Shown here piece by piece: positions 6,363-12,276 of a stretch of 12,276 nt of DNA. The stretch covers positions 1 through 12,276 of the forward strand of contig QHYA01000237.1 of NCBI GenBank assembly GCA_003223995.1, written 5' to 3'. Made by a program: the position numbers and the translations under genes. Under the pieces are notes generated by a model that saw only the letters and a program-made list of their open reading frames with translations, searched no databases and had not been told where the DNA came from. Source of the stretch: Acidobacteriota bacterium (GTDB lineage Bacteria; Acidobacteriota; Polarisedimenticolia; QHYA01). The stretch's first letter is position 1, and the number at the start of each line of letters is the position of its first letter.

Positions 6363-7791
6363 CGCGGCCGCTCTCGATCTTCCAATCCAGGCGGTGTTCG
6401 TTCCGGTGGAGTGTCCTGCCAAGCAGATGCATCTGGGCGAAGTTGACGTAGGCGCAGCCGCAGGCCCCGAGGAATCCGCCGAACGGTGAGAAGCTCCGGT
6501 GCATCAGAAGGCCGCAGCCAGCCGCGACGGCCGTAGTCGAGACGAAGAAGGTGACGACGAAGCCGTACTCCCTGGGGATGCGGGCAATCGAACGGACGAT
6601 GATCGCCGGGTCGAGGACAGGCGCCGTCGTGTTGAATATCGAGGTGATCCCGAAGGCCATCGGGTAATACGCTGCAAGAAGAGCCAGGAGGATCAGGTTC
6701 CCTCCGATGAGCTCCACGCTCATGGTTACCGAAACCCAGCCGGAAGCGGTTGTGGGGGCAGCAACTCCGATCATCATCACGTTGAACGCGAGAAGCGGCA
6801 GGATCGACACGAGCGTGACGAGCATCCCCTTGATCCCGCGATCGGCGAGTTCTGTCCAGTTGCTCAGATCCGGCCAGTCCGGCAGATGCGCCCGCCCCCG
6901 GGCCGATTCCCGCACGATGAGCATGTCGTACGTCAAGACGAAGAACGACAGAAGCAGGCCGAGGATCGGCGTCATCGTCGCGATGAAGCCGATCGCGGCT
7001 GTGAAGAGGATCATGACGAGGCCCCAGCCCTGCAGGGGGTACTGGAGGACGCAGGCAAGCCGGCGTCTCAGAGGCTCCGACTCGGCGACCGGAGACGGAG
7101 CCGCGGCAGCCGCAGCGCGAGCTTGCGCTTCCTCCTTGAGACGAAAGTAGAAGCCGAGATCCGGAATATCCCCCGCCCGCGCCCACTCGCTGGCTCCTTC
7201 GGCCGTTACCGCGTCTTCGGGAGAGAGCAGGCCCTGGCGAATCCTCTGGATCAGCTCCCTCTTGTCACAAAGCGTCTCGCGACCCTCCGCCTCCCGCGTG
7301 CGCCAATGCCGAGATCCCTCGGGGGTAGAAGAGGTGGATTCGTTGGAGGCCGCGATCTGCTCAGGACTCAGGACGACCGTGGCGCCCGGCTGGATTTGCT
7401 CTCGCCGCTCCTCGTGCTCGCCACCCGCAGGCTCGCCCTCTTCTCCCACCGTACTGGACGGCGAAGCGCCGGAGCCGGTTTCAGCAGGCCCGGCAGAGGC
7501 GATCGGCGGCGACCACAGACTTTCTCCCGACTTGGCGTCACCCGCCCGGTTCGATCCGGCGACGATCTCGAGTGGAGCGGCGGGCGCCGCGAACGTGGAG
7601 CCGCTCGCCAGCCCATCGCCGGGCATCAAAAGGCGTTCGTAGTGGATCGGCTCAACGAGACCCCCCTCGGACGACTGTGACGCCCAGAAGTCCTCTCCGC
7701 AAGAGGCGCAATGCGCGCGGCGGCCTGCCCGGGGAACCAGCTCGTCCTGCACACTGAAGCGCTTCCCGCACGCGGGGCATGAGAGGACCAC
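6346..7791 (-). CDS. Membrane protein with MJ0042 zinc ribbon, GYF_2-like and DUF4013-like regions
   Basis: The product is 481 aa from GTG 7791. Residues 1-35 are an MJ0042-type zinc ribbon with CPAC (5-8) and CASC (28-31). A low-complexity Ala/Gly/Glu/Ser-rich linker (36-170) follows. Residues about 177-217 (LIQRIRQGLLSPEDAV, then SEWARAGDIPDL) look like a GYF_2-type fold. The C-terminal part has several membrane segments (about 255-290, 322-345, 355-390, 408-430, 435-458) and the LPDWPDLSNWTEL motif (303-315) seen in DUF4013-like proteins. The function is unknown. The layout suggests a cytosolic sensing or docking arm attached to a membrane module. GTG makes the zinc ribbon start at residue 2, as is usual for MJ0042 proteins. 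An in-frame TTG at 7827 has GGAGGT only 3 nt away. The 3' end overlaps the glycosyltransferase gene by 17 nt. Confidence 0.82.
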   Translation of the reverse strand: MVLSCPACGKRFSVQDELVPRAGRRAHCASCGEDFWASQSSEGGLVEPIHYERLLMPGDGLASGSTFAAPAAPLEIVAGSNRAGDAKSGESLWSPPIASAGPAETGSGASPSSTVGEEGEPAGGEHEERREQIQPGATVVLSPEQIAASNESTSSTPEGSRHWRTREAEGRETLCDKRELIQRIRQGLLSPEDAVTAEGASEWARAGDIPDLGFYFRLKEEAQARAAAAAAPSPVAESEPLRRRLACVLQYPLQGWGLVMILFTAAIGFIATMTPILGLLLSFFVLTYDMLIVRESARGRAHLPDWPDLSNWTELADRGIKGMLVTLVSILPLLAFNVMMIGVAAPTTASGWVSVTMSVELIGGNLILLALLAAYYPMAFGITSIFNTTAPVLDPAIIVRSIARIPREYGFVVTFFVSTTAVAAGCGLLMHRSFSPFGGFLGACGCAYVNFAQMHLLGRTLHRNEHRLDWKIESGRATPAA

Positions 7792-7799
7792 GCTGGGAG

Positions 7800-7827
7800 A
7801 ATCTAGGTGTGGATCCGGGCGTGTCAA
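7800..7827 (-). promoter_or_regulatory. Promoter of the zinc-ribbon membrane gene, probably leaderless
   Basis: On the minus strand TTGACA (7827-7822) is a perfect -35 consensus. A 16-nt spacer and TAGATT (7805-7800) follow. The -10 box ends 8 nt before GTG 7791, leaving at most a few nucleotides of leader. No Shine-Dalgarno site precedes this GTG. Confidence 0.55.
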
Positions 7828-7882
7828 ATGACCTCCGAATCGCGCGCCGAGGGGCGTTGAATGGAGGCCAGATCGGGAGGAA

Positions 7883-7896
7883 CGCTCCTCGGAGCG
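7883..7896. promoter_or_regulatory. Dyad CGCTCC-TC-GGAGCG between divergent promoters
   Basis: This perfect 6-bp inverted repeat lies 9 nt upstream of the -35 box of the plus-strand promoter and about 55 nt upstream of the minus-strand one. Its place suggests an operator shared by the two divergent genes. It is short, and there is no second copy to support it. Confidence 0.25.
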
Positions 7897-7905
7897 AAGC
7901 AGGAG

Positions 7906-7934
7906 TTGACGGCACCGGAGACGGAAAGTAGAGT
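7906..7934 (+). promoter_or_regulatory. Promoter of the small secreted-protein gene, probably leaderless
   Basis: TTGACG (7906-7911), a 17-nt spacer and TAGAGT (7929-7934) form a good sigma70-like pair. The -10 box ends 8 nt before ATG 7943, which lacks a Shine-Dalgarno site. Transcription should start within about 1-3 nt of the ATG. Confidence 0.5.
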
Positions 7935-7942
7935 CACCTGCC

Positions 7943-8419
7943 ATGCGCCGCAGAAGTATCGCTCTCGTGGCTCTTGCCGTCCTTTTCCTGCTGATTCCCG
8001 TCCTTGCGGAAGAGGAATCGAGCAGGCCCGAAGCGAAACCCTCGACCTCCCAGCCGGAGGCGCAGACCTCTGCAGAGGCCAGCCCGGCCCCCGCAGCCCC
8101 TCCCGGATGGTTCGGCCGTTCCATCCCGCTGATCGTCCCCCCGTTTGTCGACCAGTTCCCCGGCATCGACCTGTCGAAGCTGTCCGCGATCCTTCGCGAG
8201 AGGTTCCTCCAGCGAGCCAACACGGATCAATGCACCTGCGGCCAGGCGGGCTGCCCTCGGCACACTCTGGCCTACTGCAACAGGGTGGATCCGGAATGTC
8301 CCCGGGCGAAGGGCCTGCTGATCAAGCTGGCCCGCGACCTGATCGCCCCCGCTGCGTCCCCTTCCGCGCCAGGCTCCTCCACGACCCCGCCGCCCCAAGC
8401 TCCGAAGCCCGGCAGGTAA
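7943..8419 (+). CDS. Small secreted Cys-rich protein
   Basis: The product is 158 aa and I do not recognise a named family. Residues 1-22 are a clear signal peptide (MRRR, hydrophobic core, cleavage after VLA). A Pro/Ala/Glu/Ser-rich spacer (23-55) follows. Residues 56-93 are a conserved-looking segment with WFGRSIPLIVPPFVDQFPG. A five-Cys motif CX1CX4CX7CX6C (Cys97, 99, 104, 112, 119) contains a His (HTLAYC) and ends CPRAKGLL. The tail is Pro/Ser/Ala-rich. The Cys/His spacing resembles compact metal-binding or CcmH/thioredoxin-associated motifs of the type CxCGCxHTLxxC. Metal or redox binding in the periplasm is an inference. It is transcribed divergently from the zinc-ribbon membrane gene and lies 145 nt before the EF-G paralogue. 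Confidence 0.75.
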   Translation: MRRRSIALVALAVLFLLIPVLAEEESSRPEAKPSTSQPEAQTSAEASPAPAAPPGWFGRSIPLIVPPFVDQFPGIDLSKLSAILRERFLQRANTDQCTCGQAGCPRHTLAYCNRVDPECPRAKGLLIKLARDLIAPAASPSAPGSSTTPPPQAPKPGR

Positions 8420-8424
8420 TCGCC

Positions 8425-8450
8425 AGCGGGCGTGCCGGGCCCCGCCTGCT
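8425..8450 (+). terminator. Weak terminator-like hairpin after the secreted-protein gene
   Basis: AGCGGGCG (8425-8432) pairs with CGCCTGCT (8443-8450) over 8 bp with one G-U pair and a 10-nt loop, starting 5 nt after the stop codon. No T-run follows, so only partial or Rho-assisted termination is plausible. Confidence 0.3.
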
Positions 8451-8472
8451 CTTCATGGACGTGGCGTGATCC

Positions 8473-8501
8473 TGTTACCATTACTTCACCCATGATATAA
8501 A
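8473..8501 (+). promoter_or_regulatory. Extended -10 promoter of the EF-G paralogue / asnS / rimO operon
   Basis: TGATATAAA (8493-8501) is an extended -10 element in an unusually AT-rich patch. A weak -35 (TGTTAC, 8473-8478) lies 17 nt upstream; TTACCA at 8475 is an alternative with short spacing. The predicted leader is about 57 nt. It holds a 6-bp hairpin CGGGCG-AGACC-CGCCCG (8524-8540) and the ribosome site GGAAGGAG (8551-8558). So this gene, unlike its neighbours, has a conventional leader. Confidence 0.5.
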
Positions 8502-8564
8502 CCTCGTTTTTCCAATGAGGCGCCGGGCGAGACCCGCCCGCGGGAAGGTCGGAAGGAGCGCTCG

Positions 8565-10670
8565 ATGAAGGCATACGAGGGGGAGGACATCCGCAACCTC
8601 GGCGTGATCGGACATGGCGATTCGGGGAAGACGTCCCTCGTCTCCTGCCTGCTCTACACGGCAGGAGCAGTGAACAGGCTGGGCAAGGTGGATGAGGGGA
8701 CCACCGTCACCGACTTCGACGAGGAGGAAATCGTCCGGAAGATCAGCATTTCCACCGCCGCCTGCTTCCTCGAATGGAGCAGGAAGAAGGTCAACATCCT
8801 CGATACTCCCGGCTATGCGAACTTCATCGCGGACGCAAAAGCAGCCCTGCGGGTCGTGGACGGAGCCCTGCTTCTCGTTCATTCCGTCTCCGGGGTGCAG
8901 GTGATGACCGAGCGCGTCTGGAAATACGCCCAGGACTTCGACCTCCCCGTCATCCTCGTCGCGACCATGCTCGACCGGGAGCGCGCCTCGTTCGAAAGGA
9001 CGGTCGCCAGCATCCAGGAGAGGTTCTCCCGCACCGCCGTGCCGATCCAGGTCCCGATCGGATCGGAAAACGACTTCCGCGGCATCGTGGACCTGGTCCG
9101 GATGAGGGCGGTCGTTTACAGCCCCGGCGATGAGTCGGGCAAGCACCAGCAGGCCGAGATCCCCGCGCCGCTGAAGGACGAGACCGAGACCGCCCGCACC
9201 CGGCTCGTCGAGGCGATCGCCGAGACGGACGACCAGCTAATGGAACGGTTCTTCGAGAAAGGGGAGCTGTCGCAGGAGGAGATCGAGAAGGGACTGCGGG
9301 CGGCTGTGATCGCCCGCAAGGTGTTCCCCATCGCCTGCGCCTCCGGCGTGCGTAACGTCGGCGCAGGACCGTTGCTCGACGCGGCGATCGCCAACCTCCC
9401 TTCGCCTCGCGAGAGGGGCCCGTTCAAGGGGGTCAACCCGATCTCCCAGGAGGAGTGGAGGCGCAAGGGAACCACCGACGAGCCGACCTCGGCTTTCGTG
9501 TTCAAGACCTTCGCAGATCCGTACGCCGGACGGATCTCCCTGTTCCGCGTTTACTCGGGATCGGTGAGGCCCGATTCGACACTGTACAACTCCGCGCGCC
9601 AGACCGCCGAGAGGCTCGGTGCGGTCTCCTCCCTGCAAGGGAAGAACCCGGTGGTCGTGGCCGAGCTGCGCGCGGGGGACATCGGCGCGGTGATGAAGCT
9701 CAAGGAGACGAGGACCGGCGACACGCTCTGCGACAAGGACCACCTCATTGCATATCCGCCGGTGGAGTTCCCCGTGCCTGCGATCAGCTTCGCGATCGAG
9801 CCGAAGGCCCAGGGGGACGAGGAGAAGATCTCCGGAGCTCTCGCGCGCCTGTGCGAGGAGGACCCGGTACTGAGAGTGAGCCGGGACGCCCAGACGCATG
9901 AGATGCTCATCTCGGGCACCGGTCTCGAGCATGTCAAGGTCGCCATGGAAAAGATGGCCAAGAAGTTCGGCGTCCATGCGAACATCAAGCAACCGAAGGT
10001 CCCCTATCACGAGACGATCCGCGTCAAGGCCGAGGGGATGTACCGGCACAAGAAGCAGACGGGCGGGGCGGGTCAATTCGCAGAGGTGCACATGAGGGTC
10101 GAGCCGCTGGCACGCGGGACGGGGTTCGAGTTCGCCAGCGAGGTCTACGGCGGTTCAATCTCACGCAACTTCTGGCCGTCCATCGAGAAAGGGATCCGGT
10201 CGGTCATGGAGAAGGGGGTGATCGCGGGCTATCCCATCTCCGACGTGAAGGCGGTCATCACGGACGGCAAGGAGCATCCGGTCGATTCGAAGGACATCGC
10301 CTTCCAGGTCGCGGGCCGTGAGGCCTTCAAGACCTGCATCCAGCAGGCCCATCCGGTCGTTCTGGAGCCGATCATGCACGTCGAGATCACGGTCCCGGCG
10401 GAGAACATGGGAGACATCATCGGGGACCTCACGTCGCGGCGAGGCCGGCTCGAAACGACCGAGTCCGCGGGCCAGTACCAGCTCATCAAAGCTCGCGTGC
10501 CCCTCGCCGAGATGCTGGAGTATGCCGCCACCCTGAAGTCGATCACCTCGGACCGGGGGACGTTCACCATGGAGCTGTCGCATTACGAGGAGACTCCCGC
10601 CCACGTTCAGGAGAAGATCGTCGCCGCTCACAGGGCGGCCGCCGGCAAAGCCGAGGCGGAGGAAGCCTAG
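8565..10670 (+). CDS. Elongation factor G paralogue (EF-G2-like) with altered GTPase motifs
   Basis: The product is 701 aa with the whole EF-G domain order: G domain (1-280), II (308-395), III (403-478), IV (481-600) and V (603-685). True EF-G drives translocation on the ribosome. This protein fits the divergent paralogue group instead. The P-loop is GHGDSGKTS (16-24), not the AHIDAGKTT type. The G2 Thr is Ser61 (KISIS), DTPGH is DTPGY (Tyr84), and NKxD reads TMLD (134-137). The domain IV tip (DGKEHPVDS, 567-575) and the domain V GDLTSRRGRL (620-629) are kept, so ribosome binding is likely. Reduced or absent ribosome-stimulated GTP hydrolysis is inferred; a mycobacterial EF-G2 was reported to behave so. 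ATG 8565 has GGAAGGAG at good distance. asnS follows after 19 nt. Confidence 0.9.
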   Translation: MKAYEGEDIRNLGVIGHGDSGKTSLVSCLLYTAGAVNRLGKVDEGTTVTDFDEEEIVRKISISTAACFLEWSRKKVNILDTPGYANFIADAKAALRVVDGALLLVHSVSGVQVMTERVWKYAQDFDLPVILVATMLDRERASFERTVASIQERFSRTAVPIQVPIGSENDFRGIVDLVRMRAVVYSPGDESGKHQQAEIPAPLKDETETARTRLVEAIAETDDQLMERFFEKGELSQEEIEKGLRAAVIARKVFPIACASGVRNVGAGPLLDAAIANLPSPRERGPFKGVNPISQEEWRRKGTTDEPTSAFVFKTFADPYAGRISLFRVYSGSVRPDSTLYNSARQTAERLGAVSSLQGKNPVVVAELRAGDIGAVMKLKETRTGDTLCDKDHLIAYPPVEFPVPAISFAIEPKAQGDEEKISGALARLCEEDPVLRVSRDAQTHEMLISGTGLEHVKVAMEKMAKKFGVHANIKQPKVPYHETIRVKAEGMYRHKKQTGGAGQFAEVHMRVEPLARGTGFEFASEVYGGSISRNFWPSIEKGIRSVMEKGVIAGYPISDVKAVITDGKEHPVDSKDIAFQVAGREAFKTCIQQAHPVVLEPIMHVEITVPAENMGDIIGDLTSRRGRLETTESAGQYQLIKARVPLAEMLEYAATLKSITSDRGTFTMELSHYEETPAHVQEKIVAAHRAAAGKAEAEEA

Positions 10671-10689
10671 TCCATCTGGAACAGCACCG

Positions 10690-12024
10690 GTGCGAGACCA
10701 CGTTTACATCTCGGATCTCAACAAGCACGACGGCAGCCGGGCGACGCTGCGCGGCTGGCTCGCTCACACCCGATCGAAGGGGAGGATCCATTTCCTCGTG
10801 ATGCGCGATGGCTCGGGCATCTGCCAGTGCGTCGTCTCGATGGCCGACGTCAGCCCGGAGGTCTGGAAGCTGTGCTCCGACCTGACCCTGGAGTCCTCCT
10901 TCGAGGCGCGAGGGAAGGTCCGCAAGGACGACCGCGCCCCGGGGGGGTTCGAGCTCGCGGTGGAGGAGCTGCGGGCGTTCCAGATCATCCCCGAAGGCAA
11001 TCCCTACCCCATCCAGCCGAAGGAGCACGGCACGGAATTCCTGCTCGACAACCGTCACCTGTGGCTGCGCTCCTCCCGCCAGCACGCGATCCTGAGGGTG
11101 CGCGACGAGGTGGTGAAGGCCTGCCGGGACTTCCTCTACGATCGGGGATTCGTCCTGATCGACTCGCCGATCTTCACGCCGGCCGCCTGCGAAGGGACAT
11201 CGACCCTTTTCGAGACCGACTACTTCGGACAGAAGGCATATCTGACGCAGTCCGGCCAGCTCTACCTCGAACCGGCGGCTCAAGCTTTCGGAAGGGTCTT
11301 CTGCTTCGGGCCGACCTTTCGGGCCGAGAAGTCGAAGACCCGCCGCCACCTGACCGAGTTCTGGATGATCGAGCCGGAGGTCGCCTTCGCAGAGCTGGAC
11401 GACATCATGGAGCTGTCGGAGGATCTGGTCGTTGCGATCACCGGCCGCTGCCTGGAGCGGAAGCGGGAGGAGCTGAAGCGGTTGGAGCGGGACCTCTCGA
11501 GGCTCGAATCGGTGCAGAAGCCGTTTCCCAGGATGACTTACGACGAGGCCGCCCGCCTGCTTCAGTCCGACGAGGCGCGGGGCCACGCCGCGGAGAGCGG
11601 CGCGCCCCCCTTCGAGTACGGCAACGACCTTGGGGCGGCCGACGAGACCTTCCTCGGGGCCCGCTTCGACAGGCCCATCATGATCAGCCGGTACCCCGCG
11701 AGCGTCAAGGCGTTCTACATGCAGCCCGATCCTGCCGACCCCACGAAAGCGCTCTGCGTGGATATGATCGCGCCGGACGGCTACGGAGAGATCATCGGCG
11801 GCAGCCAGCGCATCCACGACTACGACCTTCTACTGAGGCGGATCGAGGAGCACCGTCTGCCGCGGCAGGCGTTCGAGTGGTACCTGGACGTCCGCCGCTA
11901 TGGCTCGGTTCCGCACAGCGGCTTCGGCATGGGCATCGAGCGTCTCGTCACCTGGATCACTGGAATCCACCATCTCCGCGAGACGATCCCCTACCCGCGG
12001 ACCCTCCAGAGGCTCTATCCCTGA
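10690..12024 (+). CDS. asnS: Asparaginyl-tRNA synthetase
   Basis: This class IIb synthetase charges tRNA-Asn with asparagine in the cytosol. The product is 444 aa, normal for AsnRS. Residues about 6-100 form the OB-fold anticodon-binding domain (LRGWLAHTRSKGRIHFLVMR region). The catalytic core shows FGQKAYLTQSGQLYLE (179-194), motif 2 with FRAEKSKTRRHLTEFWMIE (210-228), GEIIGGSQR (366-374) and motif 3 GFGMGIERLVTW (411-422). RRYGSVPHSGF before motif 3 and the ending PRTLQRLYP point to AsnRS and not to the archaeal-type AspRS. The start is GTG 10690 with only a weak GGAA upstream, so translation may depend on the preceding gene. An intact AsnRS suggests direct Asn-tRNA charging. The gene lies 2 nt before rimO. 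Confidence 0.94.
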   Translation: MRDHVYISDLNKHDGSRATLRGWLAHTRSKGRIHFLVMRDGSGICQCVVSMADVSPEVWKLCSDLTLESSFEARGKVRKDDRAPGGFELAVEELRAFQIIPEGNPYPIQPKEHGTEFLLDNRHLWLRSSRQHAILRVRDEVVKACRDFLYDRGFVLIDSPIFTPAACEGTSTLFETDYFGQKAYLTQSGQLYLEPAAQAFGRVFCFGPTFRAEKSKTRRHLTEFWMIEPEVAFAELDDIMELSEDLVVAITGRCLERKREELKRLERDLSRLESVQKPFPRMTYDEAARLLQSDEARGHAAESGAPPFEYGNDLGAADETFLGARFDRPIMISRYPASVKAFYMQPDPADPTKALCVDMIAPDGYGEIIGGSQRIHDYDLLLRRIEEHRLPRQAFEWYLDVRRYGSVPHSGFGMGIERLVTWITGIHHLRETIPYPRTLQRLYP

Positions 12025-12026
12025 CC

Positions 12027-12276
12027 ATGGTGAAGGTCGGCTTCGTCTCCCTCGGCTGTCCCAAGAACCTCGTGGACAGCGAGGTGATGATGGGAAATCT
12101 GGAGGGGGCCCACTTCGAGCTGACGGGGCGGCCGGAGGAGGCCGACGTCCTCGTCGTCAACACCTGCGCCTTCATCGAGTCCGCCAAGCAGGAGTCGATC
12201 GACACGATTCTGGAGATGGCCCGCTACAAGCAAGCGGGCTCCTGCAAGCGGCTCGTGGTCGCAGGCTGTCTTGCTC
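12027..12276 (+). CDS. rimO: Ribosomal protein uS12 methylthiotransferase RimO, N-terminal part (runs off the window)
   Basis: Only the first 83 residues are in the window. RimO is a radical SAM enzyme that methylthiolates a conserved Asp of ribosomal protein S12. The start MVKVGFVSLGCPKNLVDSE is a hallmark of the family. The three Cys of the N-terminal UPF0004 domain that hold the auxiliary 4Fe-4S cluster are present: Cys11 (LGCPKN), Cys47 (NTCAFI) and Cys81 (AGCL). The LGCPKNLVDSE form favours RimO over the tRNA enzyme MiaB. ATG 12027 follows the asnS stop by 2 nt and has no good Shine-Dalgarno site, so coupling to asnS is likely. The radical SAM and TRAM domains lie beyond the end. Confidence 0.95.
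   Translation, partial: MVKVGFVSLGCPKNLVDSEVMMGNLEGAHFELTGRPEEADVLVVNTCAFIESAKQESIDTILEMARYKQAGSCKRLVVAGCLA

Noticed and set aside
7825..7836. GGAGGT followed by an in-frame TTG as start of the zinc-ribbon gene
   Set aside because: The spacing is only 3 nt and the TTG is part of the consensus -35 box TTGACA. Kept only as an alternative.
7792..8223. N-terminal extension of the zinc-ribbon membrane gene to ATG 8223
   Set aside because: The extension overlaps the divergent secreted-protein gene and both promoters and has no domain. The zinc ribbon normally starts the protein, which fits GTG 7791.
9237..10091. 284-codon minus-strand frame opposite the EF-G paralogue
   Set aside because: It is a shadow of a well-supported gene, with no recognisable domain or ribosome site.
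10564..11817. 417-codon open frame on the minus strand opposite asnS
   Set aside because: It is antisense to a gene with clear synthetase motifs, rich in Leu/Arg/Gly/Val without any domain, and typical of high-GC shadow frames.
1..12276. tRNA, rRNA, CRISPR array, insertion sequence or prophage
   Set aside because: I saw no cloverleaf with a CCA end or T-loop, no regularly spaced repeats, and no transposase, integrase or phage structural gene on either strand.

Overview
The window is GC-rich, gene-dense bacterial chromosome. The strongest clues are an EF-G paralogue, a bacterial asparaginyl-tRNA synthetase, RimO, the queuosine-type enzymes QueC and QueE, and an MJ0042/DUF4013-like membrane protein. 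This mix recalls Acidobacteriota, Deltaproteobacteria-like or other environmental high-GC lineages. The phylum cannot be fixed from the sequence, and the organism may be known only from a metagenome. I see no tRNA, rRNA, CRISPR array, insertion sequence, integrase or phage gene.

Layout. (1) About 110-806, minus strand: remains of a secreted alpha/beta-hydrolase (esterase/peptidase type). It carries an internal deletion with a frame change and a damaged C-terminus. (2) 839-4172, minus strand: a tight operon, in transcription order HhH-GPD-like DUF2400 protein, endonuclease IV (nfo), queE, queC, then the hydrolase remnant. Its junctions are 1 nt, a 4-nt ATGA overlap, 16 nt and about 32 nt. (3) 4428-6362, plus strand: a membrane GT-C glycosyltransferase with a large C-terminal extension. 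(4) 6346-7791, minus strand: a membrane protein with an N-terminal zinc ribbon, overlapping the glycosyltransferase tail to tail. (5) 7943-8419, plus strand: a small secreted Cys-rich protein, divergent from (4). (6) 8565 to the window end, plus strand: a translation operon of EF-G paralogue, asnS and rimO (rimO is cut by the window edge).

How the genes fit together. QueE makes 7-carboxy-7-deazaguanine and QueC turns it into preQ0, the precursor of queuosine in tRNA and of 7-deazaguanine bases in some DNAs. They are translationally coupled to an AP endonuclease and to a protein that aligns by eye with the catalytic core of endonuclease III-type glycosylases. The block therefore combines 7-deazaguanine synthesis with what looks like a glycosylase plus AP-endonuclease pair. 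This is the best candidate here for an undescribed functional link. It may also be only a housekeeping cluster.

A second pattern is that three genes at the head of transcription units (4172 minus, 7791 minus, 7943 plus) each have a sigma70-like -35/-10 pair. The -10 box ends only 7-8 nt before the start codon and no good Shine-Dalgarno site is present. This predicts leaderless or near-leaderless mRNAs. The third notable point is that the EF-G paralogue is altered in several GTPase motifs (Ser for the G2 Thr, Tyr for the catalytic His, TMLD for NKxD).
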